Positions 1 to 12,425 of a stretch of 64,000 nt of DNA are shown piece after piece. Numbering within the stretch: the stretch's first letter is position 1; each line of letters begins with the position of its first letter. The translations under genes and the position numbers were made by a program. The notes below the pieces were generated by a model that saw nothing but the letters and a program-made list of their open reading frames with translations, made no database searches and was not told the DNA's origin. The DNA comes from Glandiceps talaboti (lineage: Eukaryota > Hemichordata > Enteropneusta > Spengelidae), in the NCBI RefSeq assembly GCF_964340395.1, contig NW_027554296.1, positions 64,007 through 128,006 of the forward strand, given 5' to 3'.

Positions 1-310
1 ATTAGGGGCCTTTGTCACTACAAGTTGTTGTTGTTAGACTCCTAGTGACAACCCTTAGGTCATGAGTATTTTTCAGTTGAATAAAAAAAAATATTGGCAA
101 ATAATATAATTACACCAACACCAGTAATATCAAAGAAAAATCAGGGAAAGTAATGGCAATTTCGAACATTTTGACTCATATTTCACACACAGTATGTAGA
201 CACTTGATGTTTTGACATAAACGTGCACTGTCATGACATAGAATGACCAGAGTATATATTCCATATTTTTTGTTCAACTTGGATCATGCATGGAATAAAT
301 CATGTCATTG
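1..310. repeat. Dispersed repeat R1, copy 1
   Basis: This stretch matches two segments elsewhere in the window (about 38528-38812 and 40363-40630) in the same orientation. Shared landmarks are AGGGGCC near the left end, GGGAAAGTAA, GACATAGAATGACCA and ATGCATGG near the right end. Here it lies in the intron before a P450 exon; the other two are in spectrin introns, so it is a dispersed sequence. No terminal repeats or coding capacity are visible. It may begin left of the window. Confidence 0.7.
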
Positions 311-401
311 AATCATTATGTATCAAATCTGAATGCCAGAACACATACACTGTAGGTATGTATGGTTATTAATACCTTTTATACATTTATTTACTCATCA
401 G

Positions 402-1014
<613 letters not shown>

Positions 1015-1410
1015 ACTGAATCTTAGATTTCAGATCATACTATTCGATAAACACTGCTGTCAAGGGGGGGGGGGTGCACGGGGAATCGGAGACGACTAAC
1101 ATTATATTTCAAAATTATATGTTAGATTGTAAGTTATATTTTATACGATATTATCGCATAGTAATACTGTAGGCCACAGTTCGGGCTTCTGGGCGATCAG
1201 TGATTTATCATATAAAAGATGCTAATACTATTATTTTCTGTGAGCCTCCTCCAAGATTTCAGACAATATTGTTTGATAAAAAAAACCTATTGCGGTGGTC
1301 TGGTTGATGAGCAATGCCCAATAATACAGTATAATATTAGTTGTTAGACTTTAACTTATATTTTAGACAGTGTTATCCGATAAAAAATGTTCGTTATGGT
1401 CCGAGTAAAA
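1015..1410. repeat. Degenerate tandem repeat, unit about 95-125 bp
   Basis: Four diverged blocks begin near 1025, 1122, 1252 and 1341. Each reads roughly TTAGA, then a T-rich stretch, then CAGACAATATT, then CGATAAA. Spacing is irregular, which suggests an old tandem array. No coding potential is seen. Confidence 0.5.
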
Positions 1411-1463
1411 AGCAAGGTCTAATATTAGAGAAATTAGACTCTCACTTAAATCATGCAGACTCA

Positions 1464-1695
<232 letters not shown>

Positions 1696-1779
1696 CAAAT
1701 AATCAAACACAAATACACAATCATTTCTAAAGTGAACCATTCTTGTTTGGGACTACATAACAGGGCTATATTGCACTTT

Positions 1780-2085
1780 TCCTATCATGTCACTGTGGAA
1801 CTGTCATGGCTCTCCCAGTCAGTCCACAGGCTATCCCATACATAGCACCTACAGGCTCTGTGTGAGTAAACGTCTCCGACTGTTCAAGGTGTTACTCCAG
1901 GCCGAGTCACCAAAATTCGCACTGGTCTTGTGAGTGACACACAACTGAGTGATACAGCCTACCCATTGACACCCAACCTGGGTTTGAGTGTGTCAGAGAA
2001 ATATATGTATCTCCTGTTCCCAATGGGATTTGAACCCAAGACGTGAATCTAAGTGTTACGTTTCATCGTCAGATCAAATTTGTTG
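1780..2085 (-). mobile_element. Possible tRNA-derived SINE fragment
   Basis: Read on the - strand, the segment near 2022-2042 contains GGTTCAAATCCC, a perfect RNA polymerase III B-box core. No convincing A box is visible, and the limits are guesses. A B-box match alone can arise by chance, so this is tentative. Confidence 0.3.
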
Positions 2086-2339
2086 CATGTGTAACAAGTG
2101 CATTTAAGCTTATCTTTCAATTTTTCATTCATTTATATACACACTGCCTTCATTAATTATTTTGTATGGGCATGGTATTTCTGTTATTGTACATGTTGAT
2201 TTTGTGTCAGGTGACACGTTTTTTGGCACCCTACTATTTTTGTCACCCAAAGTTATACATTTAGCACAGCCTTTTCACCACAAGATGATGTTTGCTGATA
2301 CACACACAGACACACAGACACACACACATTATTGAACCT

Positions 2340-2460
2340 GAGATGTTCAGTTGTGATAATAACAATAACTTTATTTACAACAAAAAATAACAAATAATAA
2401 TTTGAATAATAACAAAAATAATAATAATATTAATATAATAATACAATTTAATAGTATAAG
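2340..2460. other. AT-rich simple sequence
   Basis: Runs of AATAAT and ATAATA, preceded by CACACAGA units at about 2300-2328. Nothing else is recognisable between here and the F2 element at 2880. Confidence 0.6.
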
Positions 2461-2879
2461 TACAAAGTATTCCAGGTGAAGAAAGTTTAATCTAATTAAG
2501 GTATTATCAAAAGCTGTCACTGACCTTACAAGTTACAAAATTTGACCACATTTTCATGAAATAGTATCACAGTAGGAATGAGTTGACTGATTCATCTCAT
2601 AGCGTCAGAAACTTGGTAAACTATGAGACCTTTGAACAAGTGACCTAACAGCCTGAATAGAAACACTTTTTTTTTTTTTTTCATGACTGTGTAAAAGTGG
2701 TTCTGCTGTTCAGCTCTTCCACTGTACAGTTTCATTTTAGCAGTGTAATAAAATAGTTAGTGGTATCACACTATAGAACACATTTCACACAGAAAGTTGA
2801 TAAAATATTGTACATTTATATTACAGTCACCATATTAAAAAAATTCTATTTTAACCCTAATTTTGCATATCTAAAATAG

Positions 2880-3286
2880 TGCCAATGTGTTGTAGCACAA
2901 CTGTAGTTTTTACATTTTTTACATTTTTGGAATGTTTATACACTTGTCTGTTAAGTCTGTTTAGTCCTTTTGGAATTAAAGGTTTTTGACCAAAAGTACA
3001 CATTTTCTGTACCTAATTTGCATATCACAGCCACTGGTAATATTATCATGTAATGAAAAATTCGTAATCTGAACACCAGCGAGAATGTTCCAATCAAATT
3101 TCAACCCAACCTGCACAGTACTTTTTGAGTCTACATTTTCTGACCAAAAATCACCTTTTTGACCCATTAAATCACTAATCGATGGTAAGATCATATTTAT
3201 TTCAAAAATTTTCCAACTAGACACCCAACGTAATATATCCATCAAATATCATGGCAATTGGATCAGTGGTGTTTGACTTTAAGTTG

Positions 3287-3321
<35 letters not shown>

Positions 3322-3378
3322 GCACACTTTGCCATGTTTATAGCATTACTTAACATAAGAAGTTTAGTTATGCTAAAC
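2880..3378 (+). mobile_element. F2 element, near complete short copy
   Basis: F2 is a dispersed non-coding element. This copy begins with a hairpin-like TGCCAATG and the 11-mer TAGCACAACTG (2893-2903). Core monomers follow with the phrases TTTGCATATCAC, AAATTTCA and TTTTGACCAAAA, then GACTTTAAGTTG, a (CA)n tract (about 3289-3330), and a terminal 35-nt hairpin at 3341-3375. The outer stem TAGCAT/ATGCTA differs from other copies by a paired change. By layout it resembles HINE/pearl elements, which are moved in trans by Helentrons; that assignment is inference. Confidence 0.75.
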
Positions 3379-3469
3379 AATTACTTATTTGTTGGGTGTG
3401 TGTCATAGTCTTCTACACAATATACTAATAACCAATGTTGACAATCGGTTGATCCTAACGCAAATTTGA

Positions 3470-3990
3470 AAATGACAAAATTTATAGTTGATGCATGACG
3501 GAAATATTTCAGCATGGGGTACACATTAGTCCGTGTTTTTGACAGAATAATGTAATTTGGCTACAAACTAACTTCACAATCACAACTCCAATCTACAGTG
3601 TTAGTCTGAGTACCATACTTCTAGTATGGATTGACTCACTCTACTTTACATGCATGCAGTAGATGTATACTTCCATGCAATTTCTCATGTTCAAAATAAG
3701 ATTGTTCAATGATTTTTTATCCATATGTTTTGAAATTATGAAAGGCCAAAGCTGTTTGATGATGTATTTAAATTTGTCACATTTATGAAATCTGTGTGTA
3801 ATTGCCAAAATAAGTTGGCCCAGACTGTTGCTCGCTAACATCAACTCACATCACTGCATAAGTACTCCTGAACAGCTCTTTGGGTACAGGGAGGTGATCT
3901 GAAGTATAAACATCATGTGTACTACATGGTCAAGTTTCTCTGTCTGGTGGCACACTGACTACTGCGTAGTAGTATTCATATAGAGAACAC
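3470..3990 (+). repeat. Dispersed repeat R2, copy 1
   Basis: This segment matches about 36230-36760 in inverted orientation. Landmarks are GGCTACAAACTAACTTCACA (near 3559), TTTCTCATGTTCAAAATA and GCTGTTTGATGATGTAT. The ends are diverged and no terminal repeat or long reading frame is visible. The superfamily is unknown. Confidence 0.7.
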
Positions 3991-4160
3991 TGATGTGGAT
4001 GTCCAATTGATTTTGAATGGGGGAGGGGGAGGGGGGGGGGCTAGAAGAAAAAAATATATATAATGTGTATTTGCACGTATGTAATTATAAATTTAAGAGT
4101 CTCAGAGTAAAACGGAGTAGACGTTAAAGTGCCTAAAATCAAATTAAGATGTATAACGCA

Positions 4161-5546
4161 AGTCAAGGCATTTTATAGTCCATGACGGACAAAGACTTCC
4201 CTGTGAGGGAAAGTGAGAATTAGATGTGAATTGTAGAATACTATGTACCATGTGAGTCAAGGCATTTTATAGTCAATGAGGGACAAAGACTTCCCTGTGA
4301 GGGAAAGTGAGAATTGGATGTGAATTGTAGAATAATATGTACCATGTGAGTCAAGGCATTTTACAGTCAACAAGTCATTGAGAATGACATAGTCCTCGCT
4401 ATAATTGGGTTTTAAGGAATTATCACTACTCTGATCACGCAACAACATTTGTGAACCTAAAACAAACAGACTTAGATATGTTGTGTGTGCTTGTTGGACA
4501 TGGAATATGCCTCCAACAATAAAGGATTGGTTGGGTATGGGGGATCATATCACGATGAAAATGGAGTCTGAGTTATGGCTTTGGACATGGAAAATTCACA
4601 AACAAAATGGCTGCCAGAAAGCCATATGGGATCGTATTACGACGAAAATGGATATGCACATGTATGTCATAGAACACTGTCCTAATACCAACTTTAAATG
4701 AGATCTGTTCAAGCATGTCTGAGCTATGCCTTTGGACATGAAAATTCGCAAACAAAATGGCTACCAGGCAGCCATATTGGATCGTATCACAACGAAAATG
4801 GATATGCACATGTATGTCATAGAACACTGTCCTAATACCAACTTTGAATGAGATCTGTTTAAGCATGTCTGAGTTAGGCTTTGGACATGGAAAATTCACA
4901 AACAAAATGGCTGGCAGGCAGCCATATTGGATCGTATCACGACGAAAATGGATATACACATGTATGTCATAGAACACTGTCCTAATACCAACTTTGAATG
5001 AGATCTGTTCAAGCATGTCTGAGTTATGACTTTGGACATGGAAAATTCGCAAACAAAATGGCTACCAGGCAACCATATTGGATCGTATCACAATGAAAAT
5101 GGATATGCACATGTATGTCATAGAACACTGTCCTAATACCAACTTTAAATGAGATCTGTTCAAGCATGTCTGAGTTATGGCTTTAGACAGGAAAAATTCG
5201 CAAACAAAATGGTTGCTAGGCGGCCATATTGGATCGTATCATAAAACAAATTGACGTGCATATGTATGCCATGGTATGTTGCTCCTGTACCAAGTTTGAA
5301 AAAAATCGGTCCAGGCATCTCCAAGAAACAGCTGCGGACGGACGGACAGACAGAACCCAATCCATAAGTCCCCGTTCCGGACTTCGTCCGCGGGGACTAA
5401 TGAGGGACAAAGACTTCCCTGTGAGGGAAAGTGAGAATTAGATGTGAATTGTAGAATACTATGTACCATGTGAGTCAAGGCATTTTATAGTCAATGAGGG
5501 ACAAAGACTTCCCTGTGAGGGAAAGTGAGAAGCAGTTTGGAACTGT
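4161..5546. repeat. 94-bp tandem repeat, interrupted by an F1 element
   Basis: Units start with AGTCAAGGCATTTTA at 4161, 4255, 4349 and 5473, with GACAAAGACTTCCCTGTGAG inside. The third unit is split: 4349-4369 lies left of the inserted element and 5400-5472 right. The two parts sum to exactly 94 bp, the same as the intact units. This array is therefore a built-in empty site for the insertion. Confidence 0.9.
4370..5399 (+). mobile_element. F1 element, complete copy (HINE/pearl-like)
   Basis: The left end has a small hairpin (GTCATT/AATGAC) and then the 11-mer TAGTCCTCGCT (4390-4400). The core is five tandem monomers of about 150 bp, with AACAAAATGG at 4601, 4751, 4901, 5052 and 5203. A short GGAC/AGAC microsatellite follows (5334-5351), then a terminal hairpin whose outer arms are AGTCCCCG and CGGGGACT and inner arms CGGAC and GTCCG. 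The flanking 94-bp array shows insertion between two A residues with no target duplication. No protein is encoded. Tandem core plus tetranucleotide plus 3' hairpin matches the published description of pearl/HINE elements; the family assignment is inference. Confidence 0.85.
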
Positions 5547-5573
5547 AGAATATGTACTAAGAGTGTACTTTAT

Positions 5574-6045
5574 ATGTTGCAGGTGCAGCTGCAGTTGGAC
5601 GGACTACAAAAGAAATTAGAGGAATTAGAAAAAGACGGCAAACGCTACATCTGTGGACAATGCTCTACAAAAGGTGATGGAGCTAGCACAAACACCAACA
5701 TGGAACACAAGGCCACACAAATACTGAATGGATTAAGCAGTGCTGGCCATATTTGAGACAAATGATTTTGGGCAAGAAGCAGGGCACCTTATCATTCTGT
5801 TGTTGGGAAATAAAGAAGAGGAAGAAATTGCATCAAAAGTGTCTAAGTTCCTTCAACATGGGAAGTGGCCTACCCATTATACTAATCATACTCCATATTG
5901 TCCGGCCAAAAACTACAGAGAAGACGTGGATGTAAAACCCAGATATTTGAAATGTTATGTTTGTGGTATTGTTAGGAACTTCGCCAGATATTGTAAAGAA
6001 AAAATTCCCTGTGAGATGGAGTCATTAAAATTAAACCTTGAATAA
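5574..6045 (+). pseudogene. Retroelement gag-like remnant with zinc knuckle
   Basis: Two open frames, 5574-5753 and 5740-6042, overlap out of register, suggesting a frameshift in one ancestral frame. The second encodes CYVCGIVRNFARYC near 5956-5997. This fits the retroviral/retrotransposon zinc knuckle spacing C-x2-C-x4-H-x4-C except that the histidine is asparagine, so zinc binding would be impaired. Just downstream (6575-7160) is a DIRS-like reverse transcriptase remnant on the same strand, so both may come from one element whose first ORF often carries such a knuckle. That link is inference. Confidence 0.5.
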
Positions 6046-6574
6046 ATTTCATTCATGTGTTCTCTATTTGAGTGTGAGCTTGTAAGTTAAGATATTAGTA
6101 CTCTGAGACAGGGGTGTGATCACCAAAAGGCATTGCCTTATGACAGCCTGCCTTTTGTAGGATCCTGTCTGGGGTGCCTTCTACATGTAATTAAAAGGGG
6201 TGTTAAAATTTTCTTTCAGTTCGATATTCCAATGTGGGAAATGGAATATAAATGTGCAGTAATGTGAAACCTTCTCTTGGGTGTCTGTTGAGGGTGCACC
6301 CAGGCATGACTCTACGTCTCGGATGTTGAAGCAGTAGCCTAGGGAAAAAATCAACATATCTCCCTGGTACATGACATTAAGAAACCAAAATGATTTAATA
6401 GCCGTTAAAATACATAATCACGTACATACGTGGGACAAGTTGACAATAGTTGTGAAAAACAAATCATAGACTGGCTATCAGAGGGAATATAGGTATCTCA
6501 CTATGTGACTCCTTGTAAGGGAAATTTTAAGAGCAAGTCTTATAATCATTCATACCCATCACTTATAGTACTTC

Positions 6575-7160
6575 AAAACAGTCCTGGATGTAAAGACTTT
6601 GGCCAGTTTATTTCTACAACTATATCAGACAGATTAAAGTCTGGAGCACTATCAGTGTGAGGGAAAGTTGGAAAGGACCCACCACCACTATTAGTTATGC
6701 CTTTAAACCATGTATGTGCATTGATATGAGATACCTGAGTCTCTGGATAAAATAGGAGGACTTCAAATTAGATCAATGGGTGGAAGTTACAAGATATCTA
6801 GAACAAGGAGATTTTTCACTTCAAATGTGATGACAAAAGTTGGTATGACCATGTTAAAATATCACACGACAGAAAGCTTTTGGGTTTCAAATGTGCTGGG
6901 ATTTGGTATGTGAGCAATACACAGTACCATTCGGGTGGAAATTATCTGCCTTTGTACATCACACCATAAGTACTGTATAACAAATTATGAAAGGTCCATA
7001 GGAGTGCCATGTATAAATAGATGAAAGGCATGGAGGCCCTTTAGCAGACAACAAGTAACACACCTGAGCCAAAAGGAATTAGTGGAAGTAGCAGTCTTTA
7101 TACTGGCAAAATTGTGTGTTGACACAGGATATTTCCAAGCACTCAAGAAAAAATAATCAG
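6575..7160 (+). pseudogene. DIRS-like retrotransposon reverse transcriptase, decayed
   Basis: Reading across frameshifts, the segment gives SDRLKSGALSV, GKVGKDPPPLLVMPL, then a diverged stretch, then CDDKSWYDHVKISHD, GFKCAGIWYVSNT, VPFGWKLSAF and SIGVPCI in order. That series is characteristic of the reverse transcriptase of DIRS-type tyrosine-recombinase retrotransposons, where the family has DDKSGYDH and PFGWK. Several stops and at least two frameshifts make it non-functional. The YIDD catalytic box is destroyed (CINR then stop). No tyrosine recombinase was found downstream. Confidence 0.75.
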
Positions 7161-7164
7161 TTCA

Positions 7165-7960
7165 GTTGTGCTAAAAGTGCATTAAAAGAATATATGAACT
7201 CCCGATATATGAGAGCCATGTATCAATGAATGCAAATTTTACTCATCAAGAGATTGTTGCCGTTTTTGCACATGCAAAATCCGGGAAAAGTGTCGGCTAT
7301 GACAATATTCCTGAGTTATAGTTTTGAGGTATTGATGGTAAAGTGTATTTTGCATTGAAAGACATGGGAGCTAGGGAGAGTAGATTGTAATGCAATTATC
7401 AAATTTGGTTGGTAAAGTATCAATGTGAGACATTGTGACATTAGATATTGGTACTCGAGATGTATACTGAGTGGCCCTTACAAACTGGGTAGTCGGCTAT
7501 GTTATGTTGTCTTTTCCCTTGGCTAAGAAGTAAAGGAAAGGAGTCATGAGAGTGGTGAAAAGTGTACACCTGGAGGGAGATATCTATGAATATTAGCAAT
7601 ACATGCGTGACTCTCATCCACCTACCTAAGGATAATATCACTTTGCTTGGCATTAGCACCATTTAACAACTCAGTCCAAATCTTGATTACAATACTATAG
7701 ATAGTATCCTTTAAGCAAAGTGATAAGGCTTTAAATACTATATAATCTCTTATGTCAACACAGTGCTCAAACTGAAGTTGGGCAACAAAAATGTTCACCT
7801 GGGACTATGCTTTGCACCTGCAGGCTTCAATTTTTTTTTCAAAGGTCACTTGTCAATGGACAAGAGAATTTTCAATTTCACTTCTGGTATAATAAATTGT
7901 TTGTCCTATCAAGATGTGACATATTGCACTTCTTTTTACACACCTGAGAATGTATTTCAA
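7165..7960. other. No recognisable gene
   Basis: Short frames only. The first part (to about 7390) may be more of the retroelement above, but no diagnostic motif was found. The rest looks like unique AT-rich sequence. Confidence 0.4.
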
Positions 7961-7964
7961 GTAC

Positions 7965-8205
7965 ATAATAAAAATAATAATAAAAATAATTATACTGGAT
8001 AGTTCTCTAAGTAAACACTTATCTGCCAAGAAATCCAGTGAGGGTCATCCCTCATGGATTCAGTGTTTGATAATGCAAGGGGAACCGGAGTACACGGGGA
8101 AACCTGCATTGTTCAGTAGAGTCAAACTAAACAACGAATGGTTTGAACCCCAACCACAGTGGTAAGAGGAAAGTGGTTTCACCACTCGGCACAACCGACA
8201 ACCCC
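7965..8205 (-). mobile_element. tRNA-derived SINE, diverged copy
   Basis: On the - strand the head at about 8130-8205 has an A-box-like TGCCGAGTGGTGAAACC and a B-box-like GGTTCAAACC. The body shares GAGGGATG and CACTGGATTTCTTGG with the better copy at 12885-13187. It ends in a T/A-rich tail (about 7965-7995), as SINEs do. It is older than the second copy, with several mismatches in both promoter boxes. Confidence 0.7.
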
Positions 8206-8209
8206 TGAT

Positions 8210-9250
8210 TTTAAAGTTATAAACAAACAAAACACTCTGAAGGTCTATCATTTGTGACAATCTTGTGTGTTTTTTCTATTTCCATCATTTTGCCTAAATG
8301 TGTGCTAGCCGATGTAAAATGATGCCTTACTACTGAAACACATACACTTGTTTCTCGACATAAGTTTCAGACTTATTGTCACCAAAATGATGCTTGCCTA
8401 TAGTTCTTTTTTTTTCAATATTACTTGTAAACATGTTTTAAAAGAAATTGGCGTTATTTCAATTCTACAATGTGTCTGTGATAGACAGAAATTGGCTTGA
8501 TTTTGATAATTAACCCTGAAGGTAAGGAAAGCAGGATTCAAACACTTGGAGTAAAAAAAAAATTCCAAGGTTTTCCCTGGGTTTTCCATCAGTTTCCAGT
8601 GTACTTGTATTGATTGGGGTTATTTTCCAGGGGTGTTGACCATCAATATTTATTTTATTGAATGACATCTAATTCTCTGACACGGATGAAAAGTAATTAA
8701 CAAGGTCTCTCACAATATGTCACAACACATTTTAAAGACAGTCAACACTGCAGCTGTTGGTTTAAAAAACAAAACCGTCATAGCCATTAGAATAACATTG
8801 TTCATTTTCAAATCAGCCAAATGGAAAAGTCATTAGCCACAAACTTTAAACATTGAAAATATTAATTTGTTTGTCTATATATTTCTCTTAATGTCTGTCT
8901 TATTATTTTAGTCCTATGAGTCAATACTGTGATACTATTTTATCACCATCAAAATCTTGACTATCATGTTCACTCATTGTAGGTCCCAATAAGCTTATCC
9001 CTACCAACATTAAATCAACCAATTCATCACAATCTTTCCAACTACATTACTTTGAGCAATATATTGATCAAGTGTAACTTTTGTCATGTTTTATTACATC
9101 AGTTTTCCTGCACACTGAAATCGACTGTACACCTCCATTTTTACTCTGAGCTGTACAGAGAGACTTCTGTTCTACCCCTAAGTAGTAGTTTCATTCAGCT
9201 GTAGATGGAATGTACTGAAACTTATGAGTGGTTACTCTGATGGTAGCAAA
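8210..9250. other. No recognisable gene
   Basis: AT-rich sequence with short poly-A or poly-T runs and only short frames. No repeats shared with other parts of the window were recognised. Confidence 0.5.
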
Positions 9251-9254
9251 ACAC

Positions 9255-9970
9255 CAATGCTACAGGAGACAATTCAACAACTCGTGCAAACGAACTAAAT
9301 GCATTCTATAACAGGTTTGATTGCTATGTTTTCTCTTTCGAGCATAGCAATCAGGAATGAACTGAGAGCAGCGTCCTCAAATATCACTGATGGCGACCGT
9401 CTCTCGACCGACAAGGAAGAGGTGCTTCGGGTGCTCCAGTGTGCTCCCAAACAAAGCGTCGGGGCCTGATAATTTTACTCACTGTGTTCTGAACTTGTGC
9501 GCTGATCAACTTGCTCGTATTCTGTCTGTCATATTCAATTTGTGCTTTCAACATGACTTAGCTCCGATGTCATGGAAAACTTCTCATATTGTTCCTGTCC
9601 CAAAGAAAGCTGTGATATCATCAATGAACGATCTTAGACCAGTTGCGTTGACGTCTGCCGTTATGCAAGTCTGTGAACGAGTAGTTTTACAAATAAGTTA
9701 ATAGTTATAGTCTCTGATTTTATTGACCCATTACAGTTTGCCTATCGTAAGAACAGGGGTATAGAAGGATGTGATGTTACATGTTTTAAATAATGTATAT
9801 TCTCATTCAGAAAAACCTGGAAGTTCAATCAGATTAATGTTCTTTGACTTTTCAAGTGCTTTTAACACTATACAGCCACATCTTATCGTTTGGAAACTTT
9901 TAGCAATGAACTTGTCACCTTCAACTGTACATTGAACTTTTAATTACCTTACGAATAGACCACAGCATTA
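9255..9970 (+). pseudogene. CR1-like LINE fragment (start of reverse transcriptase)
   Basis: The segment begins with RANELNAFYNRFDCY (9270 onward, linker before the RT domain). It then encodes NKASGPDNFTHCVL and WKTSHIVPVPKK, with DLRPVALTS, then after a frameshift IRLMFFDFSSAFNTIQPHL. These are the early blocks of the reverse transcriptase of CR1/Jockey-type non-LTR retrotransposons. At least three frameshifts or stops are present, and nothing is seen after the FDFSSAFNT block, so this is a truncated relic. Confidence 0.85.
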
Positions 9971-9974
9971 GCAT

Positions 9975-11495
9975 TTTCGCCTTGATGTGCAGAGGTGACA
10001 AATATCCAAGTGGGTCCTTTAGCGATGCAACGCGTTTGATGAGATAAGAAATCACTTCAAATCAACTACCAAACAAATGTAACCTTATTCATTTAGAGGG
10101 GTTGAAGTTAAGAAATAAAACTTAGGAAGTAAATAGTAACACCTCAACCATTAGCAGTAAAAAACAAGACCAACGAAATTGAACAAATATATTTGACTTG
10201 AAGTTCAGCATACACATGAAAGCACACATGGAATGAACAATTGCAAATAAATGATTCAGAATTGGAAGATGAAAAGAACACATGTACTTCTAATGTGACA
10301 ATGTGAAATGAGACAAATGGAACTAAATGATTCAAATACTGTGAATTAATGCACACAAATATGAAAAGAAATAAATGACGTTTAAAGAATTTAGAGACAT
10401 CTAACATAGTATACCTTTAATGTTGTGTGATGAATTGCCAATAAATGAATATTTCCCGATCATAACATCACAATTACTCAGCGTCAGGCCTGACTACACA
10501 ATCATTCACTCAATCGTACTGAACCCTCAAACATACTTTTAACAGAAAATAACCCCAACTAAAAATACATTAGTTAAACTCTATAAAACAGCATATTCAT
10601 CATAGCAACTCCAAGGGTAAAATAATAAGGCAAAGTATGAAAATAATTTGGTTGGATACAAGGTTCACAATATTATAAGTGATGATGACAACTTTCTAAG
10701 AATTGGTGAGAAAACTTCAAGGCCACATGAGGACAAATGTACATGCATTTGAGTTCATAATGAAAATTACAAAAAAATTCTGAATGGAAATACATGTAAG
10801 GCGAAATAAAAAAAAATTGTGTGGTTCCGATTACATTCAATGTTAAAATAGTTGGGTTGGTAGATTTTTTATTTTATTGTCTTGTATTTTTTTCATGTGT
10901 GAGTGTCTAGTTCAGGTTTTCCATTGTTTTCCAAATGGTCTCTGTGTTGTTTATTTCTTTCTATCAGATGTACAGCCATTACAGATTGGAAGAATAGGTT
11001 TATATTGTTTTTTAAGTTGGTGTCAGTTTCCGCACCCACTATTTCTTGCGAGACTTCACGATTTTCGCGACTTCGTTCAAATACGTAAAAAAAAGGTACG
11101 GGTCGGCGTGAAAATCTTAGTGGGGTCGGGTAACTAAAGCCGATTTCATAAGTTTGAGGTCATTAGCATTTGTAACGACCGAGCGAATGCACAACATCTG
11201 GATTAAGCTAATTTAGTCAATGGTTACGCAAGCAGCCTCGTTCACGATAATATGAAGAACGTTAGTCCTATAAACTTCTGATATACTATCATAAGATTGA
11301 AAATTGTTATTTCAAATTAAGTCTGTAACCTTTAAGTTTAGAAACACTAGTTTTTCCAGTTCGGTTATCCGTTTCAGCACCTCCAATAATCATAATATTA
11401 ATATATTGAACGAATGTGGCTGTTTATCTTAGTATTACCCAATAAGCAACAGGTAGAATGGTATATAAACAGCTGTTTTCGCATTCTATACACCC
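9975..11495. other. No recognisable gene
   Basis: AT-rich sequence without long frames. A CpG-containing patch at about 11030-11260 stands out in base composition but has no recognised function. Open frames at 10144-10407 and 10877-11137 resemble no known family. Confidence 0.45.
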
Positions 11496-11499
11496 TAGT

Positions 11500-11815
11500 C
11501 TAAATCATAAATGACCACATACTCCCTACTTTACCCTATGGAGGATATGAAGATATAATGCTAACATTGTGTGTCCAAGTTTGAACCTCTTTCTAAATGT
11601 AGATAAACATGGTTCTACACCCCCCCCCCCCCCAGTCTATATGACCACATACTCCCTACTTTACCCCATGGAGGATACACAGATCTATAATGCCAATGTG
11701 TGTCCAAGTTTGGACCCCTCTCTAAATGTGGATAAACACAGTTCTATATAGCCCCAATCTAAAAGAGCATATATCCCCTTCTTTACCCATGGAAAGTATA
11801 AAGGTAACATATTGT
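11500..11815. repeat. Tandem repeat, unit about 130 bp, 2.4 copies
   Basis: ATGACCACATACTCCCTAC occurs at 11511 and 11641, each followed by TATGGAGGATA or CATGGAGGATA, then TGTGTCCAAGTTTG and a poly-C or TATAGCCCC spacer. A third partial unit starts near 11763. A poly-C run lies at 11620-11633. Confidence 0.8.
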
Positions 11816-11984
11816 GATGTGTGAAGATATTTCACTGGCTACGTAATTTAGTATGAAAAGTGCTACTGAGTCTGCTGGTCAAAGGTGTTGGTAAACAAGA
11901 TGTGTGAACATGGTCACACGAGGACAAACATGGACAAAGATGGTACTTTAACCATGTTTACCACATGGTTTACCCACCCTGTTA

Positions 11985-12425
11985 AATCTCACTTTTTGTA
12001 CAGTGTAGCATTGATCATGTAATATTTGAGTCACAGGATTCATCAATCAAATTCAGACATATCCGGTAAAACAAACAAAAAATAAAGTATGTCTCCCATT
12101 ATTATATGGTTTCATCTCAATATATTTAAAAGCCACTTAAAGCAGATTTTTTCCAAAGAAAAACATCATTTTAGATACAAAATTATGGGCTCTGAATAAC
12201 TGAATATGTTCATCACTTGCATCGCAAATGTTTATATATGGTGCTCCGTGTTGCTGCAAGTCCCGATTTCTCAATTCAACTCAATGATTTAGGAATATTA
12301 CTGTACTAACAAACATTAAAATGTAGTTATTCTTTTAAAACATTTAAAACAAATTTCAATTATCGACAATATAAATGTCATACTTCTACAACCCAGAAAT
12401 TCAACTGCACTATGTATATGTCATC
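11985..12425 (+). repeat. Dispersed repeat R3, copy 1
   Basis: It matches 29655-30075 in the same orientation over about 420 bp with many substitutions. Landmarks are GCATTGATCATGT, CAGGATTCAT, AATAACTGAAT, TTCATCACTTGC, GATTTCTCAA and CAACCCAGAAATTCAAC. The second copy lies inside a Harbinger-like element, so this may be a fragment of a related element. No matching terminal repeats were found around this copy. Confidence 0.7.
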
